Below, in pieces: positions 1 to 11,999 of a stretch of 64,000 nt of DNA. Origin of the DNA: Stenogyne calaminthoides (taxonomy: Eukaryota; Streptophyta; Magnoliopsida; Lamiales; Lamiaceae); the NCBI GenBank assembly GCA_037126765.1, contig JBBCBC010000012.1, positions 12,958,001 through 13,022,000 of the forward strand, written 5' to 3'. Position numbers and translations under genes: made by a program. The first letter of the stretch is position 1. Each line of letters begins with the position of its first letter. The notes below the pieces were generated by a model, which saw only the letters and a program-made list of their open reading frames with translations, ran no database searches and was not told the DNA's origin.

Positions 1-1284
1 TTTGATGGTGTAGATTCGGTTTGAAGCTACCGTTGGAATAGTCCTACTCAAGGTGTAGCTGGTTTTTCTAAACCTTTCAAAGCTTGGTATTCAAGCTGTC
101 CTAAAACTCCAAAAAGCCTTCCTTCTTTTTTTTTTTTCTTTTCAAGGGTTCTCAAAGGGAGTCTATAAAGGCATAAATCGATATATGAAGTTGGGTACCA
201 ATCATAACAAATAGCCTTAGGTTGTTTATTTCCTTAGAGTTTCCGTTTTTGTTCGGTTGGGTTATCTATATTTACGGGAGAGGCAACTCTTCTAATGAAC
301 ACCGATCTTTATTTTCGACTATAATTATATCTTATTATTTATTAGATCGACGAAATTCCTTGTTTACACGTGGCTAGGTCGCTAATTGAGAAGAACTACT
401 ACCGAGATGTCTCGAGAGAGAGAGAGGTTTGGTCCAGTCTTTCGTGTTTAAGATGCCTTAGGACTAGTAGTGAAGCCTAAAGCAAAAAAGGAAGTGGGAA
501 AGCACCTTGTTTTGTTTGCCCTATCACAGAGCCATCGGTATCCACGATAGAAAGAATCAAACGTCGAATGGTCTCCGGTATGATCATAACCACGAGCGTT
601 CCCTTAGTATAGTCTAGTTTGAGCACCTTTCGCTCATCCCCTCAAAAGTTTGAACCTCAGGCCATCGACATCATATAGCCACTTTCTCGGCACCCTTAAG
701 TATGTTTCCCTAACGAGCCTAACTGCCATTTGAGGAGGATGGCACCTGTTTTTATCTTTCTTTTCGTATTATAGTTTCCTTCTTTCCAATAGCAACTTGG
801 CGGCCAAAGCCTTACACGCTCTTCGCGCCTCCACGTAAAAGATTGGTCTGGTCGATTGCTTACTTCCTTTTGGATTAGTCTTAACTTCAAATTTTATCTA
901 TAAAACGATACAAGAGGCGGTCGGTAATTAATTAGCCAGAGCTTTGAAGGTAAAGCTTTCACTTCAAGCTTTGAAGCTAAGTCGCTATTAGGTCAAAGTC
1001 CCGATAGGCTCCCAGGCCTTACCTACCTTACTCTTTCGAGGTTCCCTCCCTGGAGTCTCCATCCGGGACCATTCCATTAACCTAGTCTCATTCTTCTTGT
1101 GTTCTTGTCGACTTATTCTATCTTTGCAGTAGCCCTTTCATAAACAACCTTTAGGTTCTCTTATGATATTTCGAGTTAGAGGAAAAGAAAAGAAGAGCAA
1201 TCTTGGCTTTAGAAGAATAGAAAAGGGATCCTCGAATAGGAAGGAAGTGGCTTTGGTATTTAATTCCTTTCAGTATTTATACAA
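1..1284. other. Unassigned flank left of the large Copia element
   Basis: No convincing coding region is visible; open frames are all under about 65 codons and have no recognisable motif. There is a T-rich run near 127-140 and a short GA repeat near 415-427. The sequence resumes at 15985 beyond the Copia insertion and runs directly into the plastid-derived block, so an organellar origin for this flank is possible. I could not recognise a specific organellar gene. Confidence 0.35.
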
Positions 1285-1289
1285 AAAAG

Positions 1290-2815
1290 TGTAGGTCCTA
1301 ACGGGTTTGTGAGGCGTAAGTCTAGAGGGAGGGTGAATAGACTTGAAAACTTTTTGTGCAGATCGAGGTGTGATGGCGGTTAGCTTTGATCAGTCGGAAT
1401 GAATCGATTTGGGTGATAACCAACTTACTAATCGCTGAAAGGCGGTCGATTCGGTAACTATCGGTTTAAGCGATGTGTCGCGGAAGCTTAAGTTTTACCC
1501 GTGAAAAACCGGTTTTTATAAATCAGATTCCAAAGTTAGTGTTTTAACGATTGGTTGAAGTGTCAAGCTTGATCGGATCGAAGCTTGGTGCTAGTGATCT
1601 CAACTTAGAATATGTATCGCTTTAAGGGTTGTGTGCAATTGTGTAGGCAGTTAATCAAAGCGGTAAAAAGGCACACAAGATTTATAGTGGTTTGGACAAA
1701 CCGGTCCTCGTCCCTCTTCCCTATCCTGAGGGCACCAACAACCTTATTGGACTTAGTTTTATGTGTTAGTCACCACGTGCAAAGCGGATATTTAAGGAGT
1801 TCTCACTTCGGCCGATCGAAATCGAGAACTAGAAACCCTGATGCGAAATCTTGCTAAACAACTTAACCTAACTTTGGGTTTGGATAAGATTGTTTTGGTT
1901 CCAACTATGAAATCTTTTCTAGTGTTTAAGGTAGCCTATCAATTTAGATGAAAAGATTTCTATATGCTAAGAACTTATGGGATGAACACTTAATAAAATA
2001 ATCTTCTTGATCGTGTTCTTCGATGCGGAAATCGATAATTGCTTGAGCTTCTTGATTGTTCGGTGTTTCCGTGTCTTCACTCGAAGTGTGATCCCATATT
2101 TATAGACCTTGAAATCAAAAGAGCCGTTGGAAGCAATTTGAATTTGGCTATATTAAATGAGTTTTGAGGATTGATGTGGCGTCTTGAGGGCGGCATGGCG
2201 AAAGCGTGAACTTGTATTTTATAGCCCGTTAGAAGCGACATCAAATCCCTTAATTGTCGGCTCGATCATCGTGTCTTGTTCTTATTGGTTATGAGCGCAC
2301 TTTTCGGTGTTGTTCTTCCAACTAAGGTTGACATTCTTCTTGTTCGGATCATCGGCGTATGATTAGGTGAAACATCGGTTTTCACTGGTGGTGACTTTGA
2401 TCGATCGAGGTGATCGATCTACTGATGGAGTCTTACGGTGCGGTTGACTTAGCTTCAACTAGCGGACTCGGTGATGTAGGTCTTACAGTGCGATCTTACG
2501 GAAGTCATCGATCTTCAAGTGATACGAGTTTGAGCTTTATGACTTGGTGAGATATCGACTAGATCGGATCGATCGATCTTCGTTCTTCTCTAGCATTACG
2601 GCACATCGGATGTCGGTTTTCTTTGGATCTTGGATCGACTTATACATATTGAGGTTCCCCTCAATATGTGACCTATCTATTACATCGGTTGTTCTATCGA
2701 TAATTATCAAGCTGGTATTCTATAAGCGGTAATATAAACATCGATTAAATTTCTTAGTCATTGGTCCTATTCATGTGTTTACGGAACTTTTATCAAAACT
2801 ATAAATTTCCCAACA
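1290..2815 (-). repeat. 3' LTR of the Sirevirus-like Copia
   Basis: This 1526-bp LTR aligns along its whole length with 14430-15979. Differences between the copies cluster at CAG/CTG positions, for example AATCAGATT at 1521 against AATCGATT at 14662. Confidence 0.9.
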
Positions 2816-2830
2816 ATTTCCCTTTTTTGA
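2816..2830 (-). other. Polypurine tract of the Sirevirus-like Copia
   Basis: On the minus strand this reads TCAAAAAAGGGAAAT directly before the TGTTGGG start of the 3' LTR, the expected place for plus-strand DNA priming. Confidence 0.75.
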
Positions 2831-2899
2831 TAAAACCAAAACACTGAGAAACCAAACACAGTTGATAAATATAGAGCGATAAAAAGCACATAATCGGAA

Positions 2900-5800
2900 G
2901 ACAATGAGATTTTGTCTTAGGATCGAAAAATAAACTTTTCTCATTAGATATATGGATTACATGTTACATCGAGAAAAGTTTGAATTTAAAAACGGTGATC
3001 TGAGAAGTCTTACGATTCTTCACTCTTTAAACTTGTATCATACGGCATCTCTCTTTGATCTTGAGAATGCGTTGAAAATCGATATAGTTTCCATTTGACA
3101 TCATTGTCTGCTTTGAGGATCGATTATGTGCGTTTTGCTCGGGATGTCAAAGTAGAATCTCTGAAATGCCGGTCTGTCGAATGAGCCATCTGCCTTCTTG
3201 AGTAATCAACGGATCATACTCTTGGCGAGATATTTTTACATTGATAAGTTTGGCCTCATTTTCCGGATACTTGAGAAAATTTGGATATTTATTTTCTAAC
3301 GGTTGAGAATTCATCATCTGGAGATTCTTCTCGTGGAACAAGATTAAGGACAAAAGCATCCGAAGCCATTTTACGATCTTGTTCCATTCCTCAAACCTCT
3401 TAGCATGTGCGGCGGTTTTTGGAATAATCTCATCAACTCTTCTTTGGCGGTGAGGTTACGAATGCAATTTTCGGCCCTTTCCTTTCTTCGCTCTCGTCTG
3501 AATTTTTTCTTGATTTTACGCCTCTGTCGATTTTTACGCCCTTCTTTCTTCTTCCGCTTTTTCGGGTCTCTTGACAATCGCTCTTTGGGCGGTTTCTCGG
3601 CCCGATTTCTTATCGGCTTTGTGTCGGCTAATCTTTGTGCTTCTTGTGACTATTTTTAGTGCGAGTGGGTGGTGCTGAGTTGTGATGTCGGCAGTGCATT
3701 TGACTACCTTTTGTGATGTCCCGGCACGCAGCGGCTACCTTTTGTGATGTCCCGGCACTTGATGACTACCTTTCTTGCCTTTGACTTTTCCATCTTTTTG
3801 GAGACTTCGTTAGCAAAGAGATCCGGATGGTCTAGTCTTTGTCCGCAGGCTGGCCCGTATGCGAATTAGGTCTTACATTGTTACGATCATGTCGGTTGGT
3901 TTCTCCTCCGTCCTTCCCCTTTTTGGTTTGATCAAAAAAAAGTTGTGAGGTGGGAAGTTAGGGATCTGGCCCGCCCGATATTGCCTGTTGAGATCACCAG
4001 CAGATAAACACAGAACTTGAGCGGTTAGATGTTCAACCGCCGAGATCATTTCGGTCTTGGCAGATTCCATGGCGGTAGAAAGTGTAAAAATTAGTTTGTC
4101 AAGTTTCTCTTACGTCAATTCGAGCTTTTTGGTGAGCATCGGAAAAAAAACTTGTTGTTGATCCACTGAATCGACTTGTCATCAACGGATTTTATAAGTT
4201 CGGCGGAACCACGGTGGTCCGCAGTTTGGGAGAAGCGATCTTTGATTCTTTGCAATCTGGGAAATAGCCAATTCCCTTTGATCTGTTATTTCTTTGAGGC
4301 CAATCTGCCTACGATCGGCTATCACTCCCTCAACTTCTTCTTTCGGGGAGATCTTTGAGACAAGATCGATCTCACGAAGTTGATCGTGATGATGTGAGAT
4401 GTTGGAATGTTTTTTGCGTCACTTGATCGATTTGAGGTTGTTTGTGCCTCGGTGGTTGGTCATGAAGCTGCGACACAGTTCCACTATCATCGGCGACTCT
4501 GTATCCTTCATTGTAGCATCTGCTTTGGGAGCTTCTTGGCGATCTCCGGTTCGCCTTATTGATCAACCTTGACTTCTGTGGATCGAGCTTTGATAGATTC
4601 GGTAGTTATCATTTCATTTGGTGATCTACTTTAGCGAGATTTCCTCATATCGAAATCAAAATCTGCAAACTCATCGGCCACCGCCCATTTGTTCAATAAT
4701 CATTATAAAATAAGAAGCTTTTTAATCGAGATCTCTCGGTGAGGATCTCCATAACTTCTTCTCTAATAGCGAGGATGGGCGACGATTACGGATACATCTC
4801 ATCAATTTCTCGTTCGATTTGCATTACGACCATTTTCCTGTGATGGTCTTTGATGATCTAGACTTCGGAATTATCTGTCGGTTCGGTTGATGAGATGTGG
4901 AGGGGTTACGGTGGTGCTTGAGTAAGCGGAAGTTGTCGATTAGCTCGACACTGAGAGGTTACTGCTTTGTGGAAGCGAGTCGCAGTTCCTAGCAGTGGGA
5001 TTTCTGATTGGTATTTGTAGTTCGAGTTGTAGTTGTAGTTCGAGTTCGCCGGGCGGGCGGTGGAAAAGTAGGAGAGACATGCTCGTGACCATTAGTGCGA
5101 GTGGTGAATCATTTCATTTGGAGGAGAAGGAGATCGTTTCGTCTCGTCTTCTTCCTCGGAATGGTAGCGAGCTCTCGGCTTGAGAAAAGCTGCTGTCGAT
5201 TTTTTCACGATTTTTGTGGTACCTTGAGGTGATCTGGCGCTCTTTCTTCATCGACTCATCTTCTAGCGCCGAGTCATGGAGCTTGCTTCACCTTCTTGAC
5301 CTCTTCTTCTCTGGACCTTCACGATTTTCTTTTTTCTTATACGGGGGGCATCTGGTGTAGGCGAAGTTGCTTCCTTGCTTTTTCCCTTCCGTCTTTGGGG
5401 GAGTTGGCGCATATCATCGTCTGGTGGCCCAAATATGGCTAAAAAGTGGTGGAAGGAATGCCTTGTAGGACTTGATCCATTACATTTCCCATTTGGCATT
5501 TGGCATTTTGTCTTGTAGGATAAGCGCAACCTTGTTGAGATTGTTGATCCTCTTCTTGAGATAGACTGCCTCCACTCATCAACTCCAAATTTATCATGTT
5601 CTTGGAGTAGAATGGCCTTTAGGAACCCATGCGATTGATGTTCTTGGCTTCATCAATTATTGCGACCATCTTTGTCAGTTTTGGTGATGTAAAGCATAAA
5701 ATTTGAATGAAATACCCATAATTGTTTTTGACAAAATGTCAAACAACAATCGGTATTTCCTCTTGAGCATTGGCTTTGACAAAAGCTGACGTATGATGTT

Positions 5801-6100
5801 TGTCGGCCTCTCGATGAGCTCGTTTACGATCGGCTCATCTTGATTCTCCACTGTAGTGGCGGTGCGAGATTAAATCCTTTTGGTAAATTTGAGCAGGACG
5901 AGTTATATCCTCATTTGTCGATCGATCTCTTCTCGTTATTTGTCGAAAGTAGTTCTTCTCCTGGAGCATCTGTATCCACCCTTAAATTCCTTACGAATTC
6001 GAGGGGCTTCATCTTTGCATCCTTTGGATTGCGTGAAAGCGACCACAATATTTCTCAAGTCACCTTTTTTGAGAATTTCCTCTACTTCCATTGATTAGGA
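2900..6100 (-). pseudogene. Putative env-like region of the Sirevirus-like Copia
   Basis: This region lies between RNase H and the 3' LTR, where Sireviruses carry a third gene often called env-like. On the minus strand several short open stretches look protein-like. One at 3371-3577 is very rich in Lys and Arg. One at 3873-4070 begins with a Glu/Thr/Ala-rich helix-like segment. Another lies at 5263-5529. Stops and frame changes separate them, so I could not follow one frame through the block. No transmembrane segment or named domain is recognisable. The env-like label rests on position and on the apparent coding composition, not on similarity I can show. It could instead be non-coding or captured host sequence. 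Confidence 0.4.
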
Positions 6101-8110
6101 TCCTTTGTAACCCCCAAATTATGCGAACTTGTCCTCGACAATCCTTAATGTCGATTCGCATAATTGCACATTATTTTACCCATACTGGTAGTGATCATCT
6201 CTGAGATAAGATAGATTCGGTTAAAATTGTGCATAAATACTAAGAATATCACATATCACGGAAACCAAGAAACAATAAAACATAATCTGAGGATATCAGC
6301 GATTGACAAAATCTTTAAGATCAATGGTTTTAAAAGAATGATTCATCAAATAATCGAAATTACGGATTACATTTTTTAGGAAGATAAATTTGAAACTTAA
6401 GAAAAACACTTTGAATTTCGGAGAAATGTCTGGAGAGTTTTAGAAAATAAATGCAAGTTTGTGATTTGGAAAACTCTGGTAGGGTTTTGATGAACCTTAT
6501 AAAGATGAGGAGGAAAAAAGACAAGATTTGGAAGATCAACCGTTTGAAAAGATTAAGCGATCCAGTTAAGCGGTTTTGATCGAATGGTTGGAAAAAGCAC
6601 GTCAAAAAACCTTTTGGATTTAAAAGCTCATTTTGTAGCAATTAATACATGTACCCCACGTCGCATTAAATGATTTGCGGGAATCGTCACCACAGTAATC
6701 GTCTGATAAGGCAAATAAAAGCAGATAAGATCCGATAAATAAGCAAATAACAAAGGAAAAAAAAGGCGTATCTGGTTGGTGATATAGTAATCGGTCAATA
6801 CCATGAAGTTGATTCCACTTGTTGATCTTAGTTTTCTGCCTAAACCTTATAATTTCCCAAGCTATTTCTTTTCAATGATCTGTTTCATTTTTGTGTCGAT
6901 TTTCCTACGATCCTCTCGATCGGTTGAAGTTCCCCTTCTTTTGATATTTACGTTTTTCTCATAGGTGATATATCGATTTGTTGAGGTTTCAAGTTCAAGT
7001 GATCTTCTTATCGATCGATTTAAGTATGTAATCGATTTTGGTTGACCTAATCGATTCTTCTCGGATCAAGCCAATTCTTGGGATAAGTGTTCTGCCAAAA
7101 CTTAGTCTAGAATAGTAGTCTCTATTCCTAAGTTGGTAGCGATTTTGTTTATCGTAATTATAAATGCGTATATCTTGATATGTCAATCCGTAGTAAATTT
7201 ATCAATTATCGATCGGCGTGATTTCTACATATTTGTCCTTGTGATGCAAATTTCTCTAAAAGGCTTTTTGAAATCAAATTTGCATTTGCACCCTTGCTTG
7301 GCCTCTATAAATTGGACCAATGTTTTTACACAACATAACCCATTCACCATACTTATCTTCTTTGTAAAATCATGCATTCGGTGAACCCTTATTTCCGGTG
7401 AAACTTAGGCAAACACCTTTACCCCCTTTTTCAATGATTTGACTTCTCAAATCAACCCTGTGTGTCCCTTATCCTTTTTTTTTAAATGCGTCATCAAAGA
7501 TTTCACATACAATTGTTGCCAAGCTTCTCTACCACCTTTGGGCGGATCTGCTTTATGCATGGCCGAGAAGACACTTCTCCTAACCGTATGCACCTTGTGT
7601 GTCTATCGTGATGGCGTAACTAGCATCAACAGGACTCGGTCGATATAAAACATGAGTTTGATATACGGTCTTGATCGGGACAACGGTGATCTTCGTATAT
7701 CAACTCAATTTTTCATCATGCAACACATGTGCCCATAAGGTCTTTGAACCAATTTCTTGTACGTGTGCTCCATTTAACAATGTTGGAGAGTCCATTGACT
7801 TGGTCTAAGGGCTCTGGCTTATAAATCCTATCAAGGCCTCTCTCGCTCCATTGGTTTTAGCTTGACTAAGAGGCTTTAGGATTTCTTTAAAGCCTCTTTC
7901 TCACCCTTGTTAAGTGGGGAAAATGAGAGCATCGATTTAAAATCTCTCTCCTGCTCTTCTTGGGTTAGGATGAGGGTTTAGGGTTATAGGTTTAGGGTTT
8001 TGGTTATGACTTATGTCTTGACCTCCGGGTCCTTTGTACTTGTAACTTGTAATGTGTCGACCTTGGTCTTTATCAATGAAAAGTTCTATTATTCCATTGT
8101 TGTGTAAATT
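6101..8110. other. Unassigned 2-kb stretch inside the Sirevirus-like Copia
   Basis: This sits between the env-like block and RNase H. No domain is recognised on either strand. The part from about 7700 to 8110 on the plus strand resembles a gene 3' end: a T-rich segment, a repeated GGTTTAGGG motif near 7973-7998, and an ATCAATGAAAAG stretch near 8074. It may be an additional nested insertion. Confidence 0.35.
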
Positions 8111-8449
8111 CTCTGCTTTCTTATGCGATTGTAGGCTTTAATCTGTGAATCTTGCTTGTTGAATATCGGCTAAATCGACTTACAAAGATGTAAAATAACA
8201 AAAATTGATTTAATCGGATATTCCTTTTAAATTTGGATATTTCCTTTAATAAATAAACCTTAAATCGATCAGTTCCTTTAATCGATAAACTTCGTAAATC
8301 GATCGATTTCTCACATCGGTTCCTTGGTGATCTTACGATCGATTGAGATACCAAACTCAACTGATTCCTTTCAACTTTGGTTAGTCTCTTAACGGTGGTT
8401 TCGGAGAACAATCCATCAAGCATTTTAGGTGCCTTTTCTCCAAGATCGA

Positions 8450-9950
8450 AGCCTAGCTCATTGCACAATTCTCTGAATCTAATCTCGCTAGTGGCTTGGT
8501 TAGAATATCGACTTTACGTAAATCGGTGTGAATCTTTTCCATTACGATATTCTTCTTTTCAACATGATCTCTTATAAAATGGTGTCGACATCCACATGCT
8601 TGCATCTTGTATGTAGAAACGAGGATTACGAGTGATTGCAATAGCATTATTCTTGTCGCGAGAATATAGGTACATTCTTAGCTACGATGTTATAATCCCT
8701 CATTTCTTGACTAAGCGAGGCGGTTAGAAGCAACGACTTCTGCGACCATATATTACCCGGTAGTAGATGCATGGCGATATCCTTCTTTGAAAACCACGAG
8801 ATCGGTTTACTTCCTAAAAAGCGACATGTTCACGAGGTTGACTTCTGTCAATCTTGCAACCTCCATGTCGAATCGAGAATACCCACTAAGCTCTAGATTA
8901 TCATCGATGGGTAAAATAAACCAAGGTTTCTTGTCCTTGGATACTTAAGAATCCGCTTAGGCGCTTCTAGGTGGCTTTGCATTGGATTTGCACGAAATCG
9001 CACATACACCTCTTGCCAAAGGTGATATCTCGGTGCCTTTGCGATCGGTATAGTAGAGATCAATGAGAGCCCTATATTCTTTTCGATTTGTTTTCGACCA
9101 TCCTAAATACGGATCCGTCTTGAATCCGGTCATCATAGGAATTTTGGCTTCCTTGCAATTTTGAACTCCAAACTTAGCCAATAAATTCCTAGTGTACTTT
9201 TTCTTGGCGAGATGAATATCCATACGCACTTTGCTTCACCTGGAGACCCAGAAAGTAATTCATCTGTCCCATCATGGACATCTCGAACTTCCCTTGCATC
9301 AGTTTCTTTGAATCTTTCACATAGACTCTTGTTAGGAGATCCGAAGATGATGTCGTCCACGTGGATCTGAACCATCAGAATATCTTCTCCATCTTCTATT
9401 ATGAATAAGGTTATGTCCTCTGTTCCTTTAGTGAACCCACTGTCGATCAAGAAGCGAGAGAGTGTATCATACCAAGCTCGAGGAGCTTGTTTGAACCATA
9501 AAGAGCTTTTCTTAAGCGGTACACTTGGTTGTTCTTTTTGAAGCTTTGGAGGTTGTTAGACATAAACTTCCTCTGCTAGTACCCGTTTAAAAATGCACTC
9601 TTTCGTCCATCGATACCACGATGAACCCTCTGTGGGAAGCATATGCGAAACTTGACCGAATGGCTTCTAAGCGGCGGCGGGTGCAAAAGGTCTCGTCATA
9701 ATCAATTCCGCCGATTGTGAATACCCCTTAGCAACAAGTCTTGCCTTATTTACGGTGATGACATTTTTCTCATCTCTCTTGTTCTTGAAAACCCCGCCCG
9801 TGCCAATTCGTCTTGATGATTTGGTACATCTGCGGTTCCCAAACTTGATTTCTGTCGGCTATTTCGGCTCCTCTGCATGGCTAGAATCCGACTTGCGTCT
9901 TGTAGAGCTTCCTCTATTGTTGTTGGTTCCTTCATAGACAAATATGACAA
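8450..9950 (-). pseudogene. Copia reverse transcriptase and RNase H, frame-broken
   Basis: Read on the minus strand, the segment 9750-9950 matches the start of Copia reverse transcriptase (a KEPTTIEEAL-like entry followed by an AMQ motif). The stretch 9133-9450 contains the catalytic VDD triplet at 9352-9360, within a VQIHVDDIIFGSPN context. The stretch 8957-9229 continues the thumb and connection. The segment 8453-8647 is the C-terminal end of RNase H, with the HHFIRDHVEKKNI and DILTKPLA motifs typical of Copia. Frame changes between these blocks mean no single protein could be made from this copy as assembled. In a working element this enzyme copies element RNA into DNA inside the Gag particle. 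Confidence 0.85.
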
Positions 9951-10449
9951 TACATGGCACTTTCACCTGTCGATGTCTAGTTTTAACTTTGTCGGATGGG
10001 TCTCGATAATCGGATCGGTTGGATGACTTGTTATCAGTCATCCATTACGATTTGCGTCGGTTTGGAGAACATCATCCATTTCGATAAAGGTTCATTACTA
10101 GCATTTGGGGGTGGTGCGAATTATGATCCACTTGATAAGAACATGTCTCGGTGATGTTGGACTCATCATGTCTTGATGTCTGTTCGTGGGAACTTCAGTG
10201 TTCCCCTTGAACCGGATGGTTCGATTGATCTTATCTCGGTATGTCGAACTTCTTCATCGGCAGTTTTTTCGTACCTTAGGATCTGAATGATCGGTGAATC
10301 ACTAGATCTGGAATGTATCTTTATTACGGTTTACGATTCTTTTCCTTGATCATTAGGTGATCCATTTTACGAGCATCAGTCTTGGTTGATCGAGGTACAT
10401 CTTGTTACGGTGATTTCTCTTGTTAGGAAGATGCTTCATCAAAAGACTA

Positions 10450-11700
10450 CATGGGGTGTTTTCTTCCACAAGTAGGGTTAAATGCATTGTAAACCCCGAA
10501 AGCCTTGCTAGATGAGGAATATCTAAGAATATACCCTCATCGACTTGGCCTCAAAAGTCTTCAATGACTCTTCCCATTGTTGTGTATGAAACACTTACAC
10601 CCAAAAACATGGAAGTAAAAACACGAGGTTTTACATCCTTCCCACGGTTCATAGGGTGTTTTGTAGTGAGCCTTAGTCGGAAGACATCATTACGAGTATG
10701 GCATGCGTGTTGATTATACGCTTGAAAGCGGCTTGGTATTGCATGTTAAATTTAACATCGTGCGGCGAACTTCTTTGAGAGTTCTGTTCCTCGGATTCGC
10801 TACTCCATTTTGTTGTGGCGTCCTTTGCGGTGATGTTTCATCTTTGTATACCAAACTTAGAGCAAAAATCGGTAATAATAAAGAGTTGAATTGCATGCCT
10901 TTATACGATCGATTTTTTACTACTTGACACCCTTCTCATTTTGTAATCTTTTTTTAGCGGCTCGGGTATCTTCGTTTGTCGTCTCATTCTTCTTATGTAA
11001 GAATATAACCCGGAGTAAACTTGGAATAGTCATCCACGATTACGAGTATATTTCGTCGTTGAGATTGGTGTAAGCTGGTCCAAATAGATCCATATAAAGG
11101 ATTTGCGATACTCTGCTTTGGATGCGGTCGAGAAATTCCCTTGAATGAAGCTTTGACTGTTTTCCTTCCGACATGCGGTACATATCGATCCTTTGAAAAT
11201 ACTTCATTCGGAAGTCCTTCCACTAGAGGCATCCTTTTATCTTATTAAGAGTTTTAAAGTTCGGATGGCTCATTCTTTTGTGCGAGCCAAGCTGCTACTT
11301 TTGGAACTCTTGACAATCAAGCATGCATTTCTTGGGCATTTGTTCCAATCGGTTTGTGTAGATCGTCCCTTTCCTTGAACCAGTTAGCAAAATCTATTGA
11401 GTGGCTCGATTCTTGATAGTGCATTGGTCGATCGAGAACTCAACCTTTGAATCCTTTGTCATGAGAATTGTGAAACCGATAATAGGTTGTGCCGGACCTT
11501 CGACATACGAGACTCGATTACTTGTACATCATCATTCTCTAAGGTTCGAATCCTTTGGTATAACCAAATTTATCATCACCCAAAAAGTACACGCTGGCCT
11601 TTACATTCTATGTAAATTGAGGAGATGTTTGCTTCGGTCATGTGCCTTGAGCATCCACTATCGATGTACCCGGATAGTTGCTTGCACACCTCCTTTGTTG
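10450..11700 (-). pseudogene. Copia protease and integrase, frame-broken
   Basis: On the minus strand the aspartic protease active site appears as YIDSGCSRHMT, with the DSG codons at 11654-11662. The integrase follows: 10993-11232 includes the segment with VDDYSKFT, and 10714-10896 includes the TPQQNGVANPRNRTL motif around the last catalytic residues of the DDE core. Order and motifs are standard Copia (protease before integrase, integrase before reverse transcriptase). Stops and frame changes separate the blocks. Protease matures the polyprotein and integrase joins the cDNA to host DNA, giving the 5-bp duplication seen at the element ends. Confidence 0.8.
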
Positions 11701-11999
11701 GCGGACCCACGCGATCCTATGACCAAATCGGGCTTTAGGTACCCCTTTTGGATTGGGTCTGAGGGGTTAGGATTAGTTTTGGGGATCCATACAAAGCGAG
11801 CACTTCTATTGTGATCGGTTAGATCGAGAAGGCTTTGATTTGTCTCCCATACCTATCAACATAATCATCGTCTCTTTATATCTTTTCGATTAGTATGATT
11901 ATTAGTGTGAACCTTGGATGACTTAGAAGACTTGGGATTTATCTTTTATGTTTTGTCTTTTTTCATCGATGTGGTTCGGTCTGTGACCCTAGATTTACG

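Noticed and set aside
8121..8468. 115-codon minus-strand frame as a separate gene
   Set aside because: It lies at the end of the Copia RNase H and continues into non-conserved sequence; no independent domain.
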